Notes under the pieces: generated by a model
Database searches by the model: none
What the model saw: only the letters and a program-made list of their open reading frames with translations
What the model was told of the DNA's origin: nothing
Origin: Pseudarthrobacter sp. L1SW
Lineage (GTDB): Bacteria; Actinomycetota; Actinomycetes; Actinomycetales; Micrococcaceae
Assembly (NCBI RefSeq): GCF_020809045.1
Contig: NZ_CP078079.1
Coordinates: 2,604,001-2,668,000 of the forward strand
Direction of reading: 5' to 3'
DNA length: 64,000 nucleotides
Position numbers and translations under genes: made by a program
Part shown: piece by piece, positions 1-9,697 of the stretch
Layout of the letters: every line of letters begins with the position of its first letter
Position numbering within the stretch: the stretch's first letter is position 1

Positions 1-1721
1 CGCCTATTGTGCTTTCTATTATGGCGACAGGGGCTGCACCGACGACAAGCGTCCTGGCTGCTCCAGCAGACTTAACACACCGCTATTCTTCGGGTGGATT
101 TTTCGAGACGTTAGTATTTTTCGATTCATCTTTGCTGTATACCGCCTCTTTTTTGCCGGACGCAATGGTTTTTGCGGCCCACTGGTGGCTGCCGGCGTTA
201 CTTCTGTTCCTTTTCCTGCCAACATGGTTTGAGCAAGTCGGCTCCAGCCGTCGCTGGGGATGGATGGCAGCTTTCCTGATAGCACTATCGCCGGCCGCCT
301 CGTGGTGGACCATGATGCCGATCCAGTTGATCGCCTACACGATTGCTGGATCCAGTCTCGTTCTGTCTGCGTATCGGAGATTCACAGCAAATCAACGAGT
401 TGTACCTGTCATGCAATCTCTCGCAGCTGGAATATTGATCGCAGGGCTGCCGAGCTTCTACATCCCTTGGTCGCTCGTTCTAGGCCTGCCCATCCTCGTC
501 GCGTCAATCGCCTGGATTCTTGCTCACCAGGGACAGTGGAAGCCGAAGCTGCTGGCTTTGGGCTGCGCAGGCTTTACCGCGATGCTTTTTGCAGCCGGGA
601 TGCTGTGGGAGAACCGCCAAGGCATCAACGCCTTGCTGCAGACGGTCTACCCAGGGTCCAGGAGGTCGACAGGAACAGCTCAGTCTTTTGCCTTGCTGTT
701 CGGAGCGCCTGGTTTGGCTCCGATGCAAGACATGCTTCCCGTTGGCATCAATCAGAGCGAGCTATCTACGGCCTTCACCATAACTTTTGTATGGGCGCTG
801 TTATTGGTAATGAATCTGAATTTGGTTGGACAGCTTCGTGAAAATGCCGCTATTATCGTCGTTGCGTGTTTTGGCATTCTTTGGCTCCTCTGGTGCACTG
901 TAAATTTCGGTGACAGAGGTTCTTCCATACCGCTTCTGAATTATGTACAGCCTGCGCGAGCTGCCCAAGTATGCGGCATCTTGGGTTCAATACTTGTATG
1001 TCTTCTGTTGGCTCGGTTGCCATCCATCAAGGTAGCTTGGAAGCTTCCCCTGATAGCTGCCGGAACCTGCACCCTTGTCACGGCGTACGCCGTCTCTTCG
1101 CTTCAGTTGTCCTACCTCCCCGAGATGGCAAGTTCGTCAATTGCCGCCGCGGCCATTGCCGTCGGCTTATGTGTTTTCTGCGCCACTAAATTTGCTTCCA
1201 AGGTGTGGCCCATAGTGCTGATATCTGGATTGGCCGCAATTCCGGTATTCAGCGCCAATCCCTTGCTTTTCGGGCTTGGCGATTTGAGGAATTCAGAAAC
1301 TGCCAAGTATCTTTCAGTCGAGGGCAAACGGGCAGCTGAAACCAATGCTGTGTGGGCGTCGGACTTCGGCGCGTTCGACACCGTAATGCTGGCCAACGGG
1401 GTCCCCTCGATGAGCGGACTGCAACGTTCAGGCCCCGACACCGACCAATGGAAGAAGTTGGATCCTGGCACCGTCCACGCAAATGAGTGGAACCGTGGAG
1501 GCGGATTTATCCATTTTCAGTGGACAGCAGGGGAACCTCTGACCTTTGAAGCTCCCGTGCCTGATACCACTGTTGTTCGCATAGACCCTTGTGACCTGAA
1601 GCTCCGCTGGCCGAGCCTTCAAGCAATATCTTCCTCGCGAAGTCTCGATGCAGGATGCCTTATTCCCGAGCGGACGTTGACATGGTCCGGCAAGGAGTTC
1701 TTCGTATACAAATTCCACTAG
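1..1721 (+). CDS. Large polytopic membrane protein, 5' end outside window (paralog of next gene)
   Basis: The frame is open from the first bases of the window (codons in phase from base 3). By alignment with the next gene about 100 N-terminal residues lie to the left. What is visible is a chain of about ten hydrophobic helices followed, from roughly base 1290, by a soluble C-terminal part of about 140 residues. It is colinear with the downstream protein along its whole length and shares blocks such as SWWTMMPIQLIAYT, STAFTITFVWA, NRGGGFI and ISSSRSLDA, so the two arose by tandem duplication. No catalytic motif is certain. The size, topology and position in a polysaccharide locus suggest a GT-C-like glycosyltransferase or a polymer-modifying enzyme; this is inference only. 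Confidence 0.85.
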   Translation, partial: PIVLSIMATGAAPTTSVLAAPADLTHRYSSGGFFETLVFFDSSLLYTASFLPDAMVFAAHWWLPALLLFLFLPTWFEQVGSSRRWGWMAAFLIALSPAASWWTMMPIQLIAYTIAGSSLVLSAYRRFTANQRVVPVMQSLAAGILIAGLPSFYIPWSLVLGLPILVASIAWILAHQGQWKPKLLALGCAGFTAMLFAAGMLWENRQGINALLQTVYPGSRRSTGTAQSFALLFGAPGLAPMQDMLPVGINQSELSTAFTITFVWALLLVMNLNLVGQLRENAAIIVVACFGILWLLWCTVNFGDRGSSIPLLNYVQPARAAQVCGILGSILVCLLLARLPSIKVAWKLPLIAAGTCTLVTAYAVSSLQLSYLPEMASSSIAAAAIAVGLCVFCATKFASKVWPIVLISGLAAIPVFSANPLLFGLGDLRNSETAKYLSVEGKRAAETNAVWASDFGAFDTVMLANGVPSMSGLQRSGPDTDQWKKLDPGTVHANEWNRGGGFIHFQWTAGEPLTFEAPVPDTTVVRIDPCDLKLRWPSLQAISSSRSLDAGCLIPERTLTWSGKEFFVYKFH

Positions 1722-1778
1722 GTCGGTGATTTGCTGCAGTTCCGGCAGCCCTTCTAGAATGACGGCCGTGCTGGCGCC

Positions 1779-3803
1779 GTGAAAGCTAGCCCACAATCTG
1801 CCAGCGCGTTGCCAGCCCGACCCAAGGAAGCAAGCTTGATTTCAGTAGAATCACCCCCACCCGAGGCAGCCCGAAGGACCGTAAAGCTTCTCGCTTATGC
1901 GGGCCGGAAGGATAACGCACTACGCATAGCGATCGTTATCCTCTACGTGATCGTTGTACTGCTGGGGGCTACTACCTCCTCTATTGGAATCCCAACCCTT
2001 CGCCAGGATCCTGCCCACCCGCTCGGCCTGCAGATAGGAGCTTCTTCCCCTATCCGATCTGACGAGTACAACGCCTTCTCGGCCATAGTCCTGTCGATCA
2101 TGGCTACGGGAGGAGCGCCAACGACGAGTGTCCTGGCTGCGCCCGCGGGCCTTGCCCACCGCTACCCTTCCGGTGGTTTTTTCGAGACCTTTGTGTACTT
2201 CGACTCGACTCTACTGCGCACCGCCACCTTTTTGCCCGACACGATGGTTTTTGCAGCGCACTGGTGGCTTCCCGCGCTCCTTCTCTTCCTGTTTCTGCCG
2301 AAATGGTTTTCACAGGTTGGTTCTGCGCGTCGATGGGGCTGGATGGCAGCCTTCCTTATTGCATTGTCACCGGCCGCTTCCTGGTGGACCATGATGCCGA
2401 TCCAGCTGATTGCTTACACAATTACCGGCTCGAGCCTGATATTGTCCGCCCACAAGAGATTCGCTGAGGGTCAACGCGCTGTGCCTGCCCTGCAATGCAT
2501 GGTGGCCGGCATCTTGATAGCAGGACTCCCAAGTTTTTACATCCCGTGGTCGCTGGTCCTCGGATTGCCCATCCTGGCGGCTACTGTGGGCTGGATCATA
2601 GCCTTCCGAGGGCGCTGGAGGCCGAAGCTACTGTCGGTGGGCTCCGCGGGGCTCGTAGCCTTGGTCTTCGGGCTGGGAACCTTATGGGAGAACCGGGCGG
2701 GGATCTCAGCTCTACTGGACACTGTCTACCCAGGGTCGCGGAGATCCTCGGGAGCCGCACAACCATTGGCGATGCTCTTCGGCGCACCAGCTTTGGGACC
2801 GATGCAAGACATGACCCCGGTGGGTATAAACGAGAGTGAACTTTCCACCGCTTTCACCATAACGTTTGTATGGGCTGCCCTACTTATAGTGTTCATCAGG
2901 AATCTGGGTTCACCTCGTGACAACGTGGTCATCCTCACTGTGGGCACTTTCGCTGTTCTATGGCTCACGTGGTGCACCGTCAACTTCGGCGAGCGGGGAT
3001 CCTCAATCCCGCTCCTGAACTATGTCCAACCCATTAGGGCGGCCCAAGTCTGTGGCATCTTGGCCTCAGTATTGGTCTGCCTTCTCTTGGATCGATTGCC
3101 CAAGAGAGTAGGCTGGAGAGCGCCGACTGTAGCAGCAGCCTGCTGCGCTTTGGTGACGGCGTACGCGGCGTCCTTGCTCCAACAGTCTTATCTGCCCTTC
3201 ATGACCCGTCCGTTGATTTTCGCCGCTGCCTTCACTGTCGGAGCGTGCGTATTCGTCACCACAAAATATGCGGCCAAGGTTTGGCCGATAGTTCTGACAT
3301 CGGCCGTAGCAGTGGTTCCCATTATTGGTGCCAATCCGCTGATATTTGGTCTCGGTGACCTAAGGGATTCGGAAACGGCCACGTACTTGCGGAATGAAGG
3401 CCGGCAAGCCGCCGCGTCGAACGGTGTCTGGGCATCGGACTTCAGCCCTTTCGACACTGTCATGACTGCAAACGGAGTGCCAGCCCTCAGCGGTTTGCAG
3501 CGCTCAGGACCCAATACCGAGGCGTGGAAGAACCTGGATCCCGAAGCCAAGTACACGAATGCCTGGAACCGCGGCGGCGGATTCATCTTTTTTGAATGGA
3601 CGGTAGGGCAGCCACTGGACATCGGAACACTTTCATATACGGCCGATGTAACGGTGGTGCGCGTGGACCCATGTATGCTCAAGGATCGCTGGCCAAGTCT
3701 TCAGGGAATATCGTCATCGCGAAGCCTCGATGCCCCATGCCTGGTGCCCGAACGCACACTCGCATGGGCGGGCAGGGAATTCTTTGTCTACAAGTTCCGT
3801 TAG
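1779..3803 (+). CDS. Large polytopic membrane protein, possible GT-C-like enzyme of the envelope polysaccharide locus
   Basis: A 674-residue protein with a cytoplasmic N-terminal stretch, a first helix near residues 48-66, then a loop carrying an acidic motif IRSDEY (residues 92-97), about ten further helices, and a soluble C-terminal domain of about 150 residues. Acidic residues in the first extracytoplasmic loop are typical of GT-C enzymes that use polyprenyl-phosphate sugars, which is the basis for the tentative call. It lies 57 bp after its paralog. The GTG at 1779 gives the longest product but has no clear ribosome site; the TTG at 1836 follows AGGAAG at good spacing and is a credible alternative start. 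The exact function is unknown. Confidence 0.85.
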   Translation: MKASPQSASALPARPKEASLISVESPPPEAARRTVKLLAYAGRKDNALRIAIVILYVIVVLLGATTSSIGIPTLRQDPAHPLGLQIGASSPIRSDEYNAFSAIVLSIMATGGAPTTSVLAAPAGLAHRYPSGGFFETFVYFDSTLLRTATFLPDTMVFAAHWWLPALLLFLFLPKWFSQVGSARRWGWMAAFLIALSPAASWWTMMPIQLIAYTITGSSLILSAHKRFAEGQRAVPALQCMVAGILIAGLPSFYIPWSLVLGLPILAATVGWIIAFRGRWRPKLLSVGSAGLVALVFGLGTLWENRAGISALLDTVYPGSRRSSGAAQPLAMLFGAPALGPMQDMTPVGINESELSTAFTITFVWAALLIVFIRNLGSPRDNVVILTVGTFAVLWLTWCTVNFGERGSSIPLLNYVQPIRAAQVCGILASVLVCLLLDRLPKRVGWRAPTVAAACCALVTAYAASLLQQSYLPFMTRPLIFAAAFTVGACVFVTTKYAAKVWPIVLTSAVAVVPIIGANPLIFGLGDLRDSETATYLRNEGRQAAASNGVWASDFSPFDTVMTANGVPALSGLQRSGPNTEAWKNLDPEAKYTNAWNRGGGFIFFEWTVGQPLDIGTLSYTADVTVVRVDPCMLKDRWPSLQGISSSRSLDAPCLVPERTLAWAGREFFVYKFR

Positions 3804-3811
3804 AAACGCTC

Positions 3812-3850
3812 TGGCCTGCCGTGCACTGGTACCAAGTGCAAGGCAGGCCA
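3812..3850. terminator. Long hairpin between membrane-protein gene and flippase gene
   Basis: The sequence is an almost perfect inverted repeat. TGGCCTGCC (3812-3820) pairs with GGCAGGCCA (3842-3850), and the inner arms continue through TGCACT and AGTGCA to a GGTACC centre, with one mismatch and one bulged base. It begins 8 bp after the stop codon of the upstream gene. No U-run follows on the + strand, so it could be a transcript-end stabiliser, an imperfect terminator, or a protein site instead. Confidence 0.4.
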
Positions 3851-3920
3851 CCATGAACAGAGAAAGAGTTGTCGCATCGCTATCCCACGAGCAATCACTT
3901 TCTAGATCGGAGAACTGAAT

Positions 3921-5180
3921 TTGGCTTCCAAAGCCGTTCCTGCTTTGGTGCGACGTTTTGGCGGCTTCGCAACATCCTTGGTCTTCTCAACCGGAATCAA
4001 CCTACTCGCCATCCCGTTTGTCATCTCGACCCTGGGTAAAGAGACTTGGGGCGAGCTGGCCTTGGCACAGGCAACAGCTGCAATCTTCGGGATTGTAGTC
4101 GCATTCGGCTGGGGCACCGTGGGGGCTGCATTGGTTGCCTCACTTCCACCGCACGAACGTGCCCAGATGTTCCTCGACTCCTTGGTCAGCCGGACGTACC
4201 TCTTCTTCCTTGCTGCACCCCTAATGTTTGTCACGGTGCTGCTGCTGGCGAAAGTTGAACCTCTAGTCGCCGCGCTGGCGTCTGTATGCTATGTACTTCC
4301 ATTCGCGGGTGCCTCATGGTTCTTCATCGGCCAGGCGAAACCGTGGAAACTGTTCCTCCTGGACGTCCTTCCTCAGGGTATGGGTCTCGTGATAGGCGTC
4401 GTAATGATCCAGTTCTTTCCCCAGCCCCTCGTCTTTGTCCTGTCCTTGCTGGTTTTCAACCTGGTGGCGGTCGTCTTGGGCGGGATCGGGGCACTGACGG
4501 GAGCCGCGCAACCGCCGAAGGCCGACTTCCGTTTCTTCCCCGCCATGAAGCGTCTCAAGGATCAGAAACATGGCGTCATTGCTGCCGGAACGGGCAGCCT
4601 GAACAGCAATTTACCCATGCTTGTTGTCAACCAGATCGTTACGGCTGCACTTCCCCAATATGCGTTGGCCGATAAACTCTTCCGTTTTGCGGTCGCAGGA
4701 TTCGGCCCCATCCTCCAAGTCATCCAAGGGTGGATTCCGGAGGCCGGGCCAAGTCGCAGCGCCCTTCGCATACGGAAAGTAGCAAGGCTTACACCCGCCG
4801 TTGGACTGCTCGCCGGGATTTTCCTTGCCGTCCTTACGCCCTGGGCCAGCGCGCTTTTCTCAGGCGGCGCCATCAGTATCGATTATTCTCTCAGCATCCC
4901 CTTCGGGCTCATTCTTGGCGGGGTATTGGTCGCCCAAGTCGTTGGCCTCGCTTGTCTCATCCCGCTGGGGAAGGGAGCCGCTTTGGCCAGGTCCACAGCC
5001 ATCGGGGCAGCTTTTAACATTCCATTGATGGTGGTTCTTGGTTCCCTTTTCCAAGCTCCCGGCGTTGCTTGGGCCGTCGGCATCGCTGAACTAGTCGTGG
5101 CCGGCTATCAACTCGCGGTTGTGCACAGCAGCCTCAAGCACCTTACGCTTGAGAAAGGAGCGGCGCCGCTCGCTGACTGA
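3921..5180 (+). CDS. Wzx-like polysaccharide flippase (MOP superfamily)
   Basis: A 419-residue, very hydrophobic protein with about twelve predicted membrane helices and short loops, the layout of Wzx/MurJ-type lipid-linked oligosaccharide flippases. It would move undecaprenyl-linked repeat units to the outer face of the membrane. The N-terminal pattern (a helix pair with the segment INLLAIPFVISTLGKETWGE) fits the family. The start is the TTG at 3921, with GGAG about 9 bp upstream. It sits in a rhamnose-type polysaccharide locus beside glycosyltransferases and ends 40 bp from a convergent glycosyltransferase gene. The substrate cannot be read from sequence. Confidence 0.8.
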   Translation: MASKAVPALVRRFGGFATSLVFSTGINLLAIPFVISTLGKETWGELALAQATAAIFGIVVAFGWGTVGAALVASLPPHERAQMFLDSLVSRTYLFFLAAPLMFVTVLLLAKVEPLVAALASVCYVLPFAGASWFFIGQAKPWKLFLLDVLPQGMGLVIGVVMIQFFPQPLVFVLSLLVFNLVAVVLGGIGALTGAAQPPKADFRFFPAMKRLKDQKHGVIAAGTGSLNSNLPMLVVNQIVTAALPQYALADKLFRFAVAGFGPILQVIQGWIPEAGPSRSALRIRKVARLTPAVGLLAGIFLAVLTPWASALFSGGAISIDYSLSIPFGLILGGVLVAQVVGLACLIPLGKGAALARSTAIGAAFNIPLMVVLGSLFQAPGVAWAVGIAELVVAGYQLAVVHSSLKHLTLEKGAAPLAD

Positions 5181-5220
5181 GCGTTGGTTTCGGGGCCGAG
5201 GGAACTGGCCCTTCCATGAG

Positions 5221-6213
5221 CTACCTCCTGCGGCCCTTGAGGAACATTTCAAACGGCGCACCGGCTACGAACTCCAAGAAACATGACAAGGCAACGTCTC
5301 CGCGCCTCAGTGCCAACACCAGCGCCCTGATGGTTGCTGTCCAGGTATGTCCGCTCTCGAACGGTGCTATGCCTTCATCAAATCCGGGAGCAGCCACCTT
5401 AACGCGGGTCCGAAGGGCATCTGCCATTACCTTCCGCCAACCGAAACTTAGCTCGTGTGCCGTCTTCAGCATAGCGAGCGGACCGAAGCTTCCCTGATAC
5501 TTCCCTGCGAGCTGCCGCAGGTGCTTGAACGATCCAAAGAGGCTTTTCCGTCCACCGACTTCCCCTAAGACGTTTCCTCCGTGCTGCACATAGTCCTGCA
5601 CGACGTTCTCAAGCACCGTCACTCCCCCCGTGGACTTGGCGCACACAGCCAGCCAATGGTCATGCACCTGCGAGATTGTGTTTAGGCGAGGGAAGGGCAG
5701 AGCCAAGTCCAGCAGCTCCCGACGGAAAAGGCAGAGACTGCCAGTTACCTGATTCTGGGCCAGCAATGCATCCAACGCGACGCTTTTCCGGCCGGTGGAG
5801 GATGAAACCACCTCGTTATCGGGAAGACGAACCACGCGTGCTTGCCCCGCGACCAAGCTGGCACCCGCAAGGTACGGGATCATCAGCTCCAGCTTCGAGG
5901 GATACCAGGAATCGTCCTGATCAGACAGCGCCACCCATACGGCCCGTTCCGGAACTTGTTGGACTGCCCTTTCGAAGTTTCCGTAGAAACCCAGCCGGTC
6001 ATCAAAGCCAACCACCCGGAACCGTTCGTCCCCACCCAGTTCCCTCGAAACGAAGTCGCGGATCTCATGGAACCCGCCGTCTGCAGAGATCAGACATTCA
6101 AAGTTAGCGTGTGTCTGGTTTTGGATGGACCGCAGCTGAGCCGCAAACAGTGTCCAGTCCGGCTTGTAGGCAGCAAGGGCGATGATGCCGAATGAGCTCT
6201 TGTCGTAAGACAT
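5221..6213 (-). CDS. Family 2 glycosyltransferase
   Basis: A 330-residue cytoplasmic GT-A-type protein. The N-terminal half shows the family-2 pattern: FGIIALAAYKPDW as the first strand, QLRSIQNQTHANFECLISADGG, then a DQDD motif (in ALSDQDDSWYP) that should bind the metal and nucleotide sugar. The C-terminal third is less conserved and probably defines the acceptor. It is the last gene of a minus-strand operon rmlB, rmlCD, this gene; the gap to rmlCD is 7 bp. That suggests a dTDP-rhamnose-dependent transferase, which remains an inference. Confidence 0.85.
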   Translation of the reverse strand: MSYDKSSFGIIALAAYKPDWTLFAAQLRSIQNQTHANFECLISADGGFHEIRDFVSRELGGDERFRVVGFDDRLGFYGNFERAVQQVPERAVWVALSDQDDSWYPSKLELMIPYLAGASLVAGQARVVRLPDNEVVSSSTGRKSVALDALLAQNQVTGSLCLFRRELLDLALPFPRLNTISQVHDHWLAVCAKSTGGVTVLENVVQDYVQHGGNVLGEVGGRKSLFGSFKHLRQLAGKYQGSFGPLAMLKTAHELSFGWRKVMADALRTRVKVAAPGFDEGIAPFESGHTWTATIRALVLALRRGDVALSCFLEFVAGAPFEMFLKGRRR

Positions 6214-6220
6214 GGACCGG

Positions 6221-7645
6221 TTATTCCGCCATCACACGCTGGCCGAGGTACTCTTCCAGTGCCTCCCGGGCGGGTCTGGGCACAAATCCTGACTCTTTAA
6301 TCTTCGTCAGGTCCAGAATGCTGTGAGGCGGCCGGGGTGCAACGTCCTTGCCCTTGAAGTATTCCTCAGTGCTGACGCCGGTGACAGCGGCCCGCGGCTC
6401 CCCCACGAGTTCGTAGACGTCTCCGGCGATGTCCGCCCAAGACTGGGCGTCGCCGTCGTTGCTGAGGTTGTATGTGCCGTAGTCCGCTCCGGATTCCAGC
6501 AGGTGCCGGATACCTGCTGCGATGTCCACGGTGAAGCTCAGCCTGCCAATCTGGTCGTTCACCACCGACGGCTTGATGCCCCGAACTGCGAGGGAACCCA
6601 TGGTGCGGACAAAATTGTTGCCGTCGCCGATAACCCAACTGGTCCTGACAATGTAATGCTTCGGAACAACGCTGACGACGGCGTCTCCCGCTGCCTTTGT
6701 CTGGCCGTAAACTCCCAGCGGAGAGAACCCCTCAGACTCGTCATGGGCGTGACGGGCGCCGTCAAAGACGTAGTCTGATGAAATGTGCACCAGTGTCAGG
6801 TCGTGCTCGACGGCGGTCCTCGCCAGGAACGACACGGCCGTCACGTTGTTGGCCCAGGCGGCGGCACGTCCTTCCCGGGTTTCTGCTGCATCGACAGCGG
6901 TGTAGGCAGCAGCGTTGATGATCGCCGAATAATTCTTCCAGTTGTAGGCCGCGAAGGCCTCCTGCCTGGTGATGTCGAACTCGCCGCGGCCGACGAATTC
7001 GACGGATGCCTCGCCGTCGTACTCTGCTCGCAGCGCCTTGCCAAGCTGGCCGTCCGCACCCACCACGAGGATCTTCCTAGGTGGCATGGGCACCACATCC
7101 GCCAGCCGGGGGTGAGCCCGGTCCTTGTCAGAAAGTTCGGCGCGCTCCAAAGGGATGGGCCACCGGACTGCGGCCGACTCATCAGCAAGGTTCAGGAACG
7201 TGTATTGGCTCTGCGCATCGGCAGACCAATGGTCATTTACCAGGTACGTGTACGCCGTGTTGTCTTCCAGCGTCTGGAATGCGTTGCCAACACCCCGGGG
7301 GATAAAGATTGCCTGGCTGGGATCCAGTTCGGTGGTGAACACCGCGCCGAACGTTGGCCCCTCGCGAAGATCTACCCATGCGCCGAAAATTCGTCCCGTT
7401 GCAACCGAAACGAATTTATCCCAAGGCTCCGCATGGATTCCGCGCGTGGTTCCTGCCTTCTCATTGAAGGAGACGTTGTTTTGGACAGGTCGGAAATCCG
7501 GCAGTCCAAGGGCCATCATCTTTTCCCGCTGCCAATTTTCCTTGAACCAACCGCGGTTATCACCGTGAACCGGGAGGTCGTAGACGACGACGCCGGGGAT
7601 GGCCGTTTCGTGTGCCGTCAACTTCTTGGAGAACTCGATGGCCAT
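6221..7645 (-). CDS. rmlCD: Bifunctional dTDP-4-dehydrorhamnose 3,5-epimerase / reductase (RmlC-RmlD fusion)
   Basis: The 474-residue product joins two enzymes of dTDP-L-rhamnose synthesis. Residues 1 to about 185 form a cupin-type RmlC domain (GDNRGWFKENW, TTRGIHAEPWDKFV, FIPRGVGNAFQ). Residues from about 190 form an RmlD short-chain dehydrogenase with the nucleotide site GADGQLGKALR, the SSDYVFDG segment and the YGQTK catalytic pair. RmlC epimerises dTDP-4-keto-6-deoxyglucose at C3 and C5, and RmlD reduces it with NAD(P)H. Fusions of this order are known in actinobacteria. It starts 3 bp after the rmlB stop, so the two are one operon. With rmlA at 12732 the pathway is complete. Confidence 0.93.
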   Translation of the reverse strand: MAIEFSKKLTAHETAIPGVVVYDLPVHGDNRGWFKENWQREKMMALGLPDFRPVQNNVSFNEKAGTTRGIHAEPWDKFVSVATGRIFGAWVDLREGPTFGAVFTTELDPSQAIFIPRGVGNAFQTLEDNTAYTYLVNDHWSADAQSQYTFLNLADESAAVRWPIPLERAELSDKDRAHPRLADVVPMPPRKILVVGADGQLGKALRAEYDGEASVEFVGRGEFDITRQEAFAAYNWKNYSAIINAAAYTAVDAAETREGRAAAWANNVTAVSFLARTAVEHDLTLVHISSDYVFDGARHAHDESEGFSPLGVYGQTKAAGDAVVSVVPKHYIVRTSWVIGDGNNFVRTMGSLAVRGIKPSVVNDQIGRLSFTVDIAAGIRHLLESGADYGTYNLSNDGDAQSWADIAGDVYELVGEPRAAVTGVSTEEYFKGKDVAPRPPHSILDLTKIKESGFVPRPAREALEEYLGQRVMAE

Positions 7646-7648
7646 CGT

Positions 7649-8656
<1,008 letters not shown>

Positions 8657-8680
8657 TTACCTAACCTTCTTTGGCGGCCT

Positions 8681-9451
8681 CTAACCCGCGTCACTACTGA
8701 CAGCCCTGCGACTCCTCCGGAACGCTTCAAACATAAGCCTCAAAAGCATGATGCGTGCAGCGGCGATCTTTCGCAGGGACCTCCACCCTGCCGGTGTCTG
8801 GTTCTCGCCATGGAGCCTCCGGAAGACAGTCGCCCCGTCCAGGTGGGCAACAGAGCGCGCCATATTGCCGCAAATGGCCAACCAGAGGTCATGCGACTCT
8901 CGAACAAAGGATGGGATGGGCACCACCAGCCCCATGGCATCACGTCTAAATCCCATAGCGCAGCCGTAATATGCCCTGTAGCCGATCAGAATTCCCCAAA
9001 GGTTGGCCAGGTTCCTTCGCGAATCCGATGAACGCAGCTTGGGAATCCAGGGGCGGGGGCCGCCGCCCAAAATTTCGAAATTGCTGGCAACTACTTGTGC
9101 GGACTCCAAGGCCCCCATCATCACCGCGAGGCGGCCCTCTATCCAGACGTCATCTTGGTCTGACAGGAAGATGAACTGACCACGGCTGAGCTTAATGGCT
9201 TCCTCGAAAGTGCGGACGTAACCCCGATTATGCGGTGCCACTACGAGTCGAACCCGCGCGTCCTTCACCCGTCCCACAATGGCGGCAGTTTCGTCAGGTG
9301 ACGCATCGTCAACAACGATCAGTTCGTCGTCGGGCCCCAGCTCACGGAGAATGGACGCTAACTGCTCCTCAACATATTGGCTTCCGCGGTAGGTTGCCAT
9401 GCAGACACTGGCCCGGATTTGCAGAGGGCGCCCGGGTGTTGCATCGTTCAT
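8681..9451 (-). CDS. Family 2 glycosyltransferase
   Basis: A 256-residue GT-A enzyme. The N-terminus has the usual ASVCMATYRGSQYVEEQLASI strand-helix followed by DELIVVDDASPDET, and a LSDQDDVW motif supplies the metal-binding acidic residues. It resembles transferases that add rhamnose or related sugars in lipopolysaccharide and capsule loci. The ATG at 9451 is preceded by GGAG at about 9 bp. It lies 33 bp upstream of rmlB on the same strand, so it is probably the first gene of that operon. Donor and acceptor are not predictable. Confidence 0.85.
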   Translation of the reverse strand: MNDATPGRPLQIRASVCMATYRGSQYVEEQLASILRELGPDDELIVVDDASPDETAAIVGRVKDARVRLVVAPHNRGYVRTFEEAIKLSRGQFIFLSDQDDVWIEGRLAVMMGALESAQVVASNFEILGGGPRPWIPKLRSSDSRRNLANLWGILIGYRAYYGCAMGFRRDAMGLVVPIPSFVRESHDLWLAICGNMARSVAHLDGATVFRRLHGENQTPAGWRSLRKIAAARIMLLRLMFEAFRRSRRAVSSDAG

Positions 9452-9697
9452 ATTCTTGGCTCCATTTGAGGTGATGATTGAGTCTGCGTGACGAACCGTG
9501 CATCATCCTACGATGTCGATGCCGGACGAAGGATGCTGCCTCCGTGTTGGGCGGTTTGCCTTCGCCACTGATCCCGTCGCCGCCAACTCAGACCACCTGC
9601 CGTGAACTGACCCCGTTACTGCACGGATCAGGCCTCCGACCGACTCCACGCGTCCAATGGCCTATGTGGCCCCAGCCCATTGATATATTGGAGCCCT
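9452..9697. promoter_or_regulatory. Divergent intergenic region between two glycosyltransferase operons
   Basis: These 246 bp separate the starts of the minus-strand rml operon and the plus-strand glycosyltransferase operon, so they must carry promoters for both. A TATATT element lies 15 bp before the plus-strand start. No clear -35 boxes, repeats or operator palindromes were recognised, and no small gene is evident. Confidence 0.4.
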
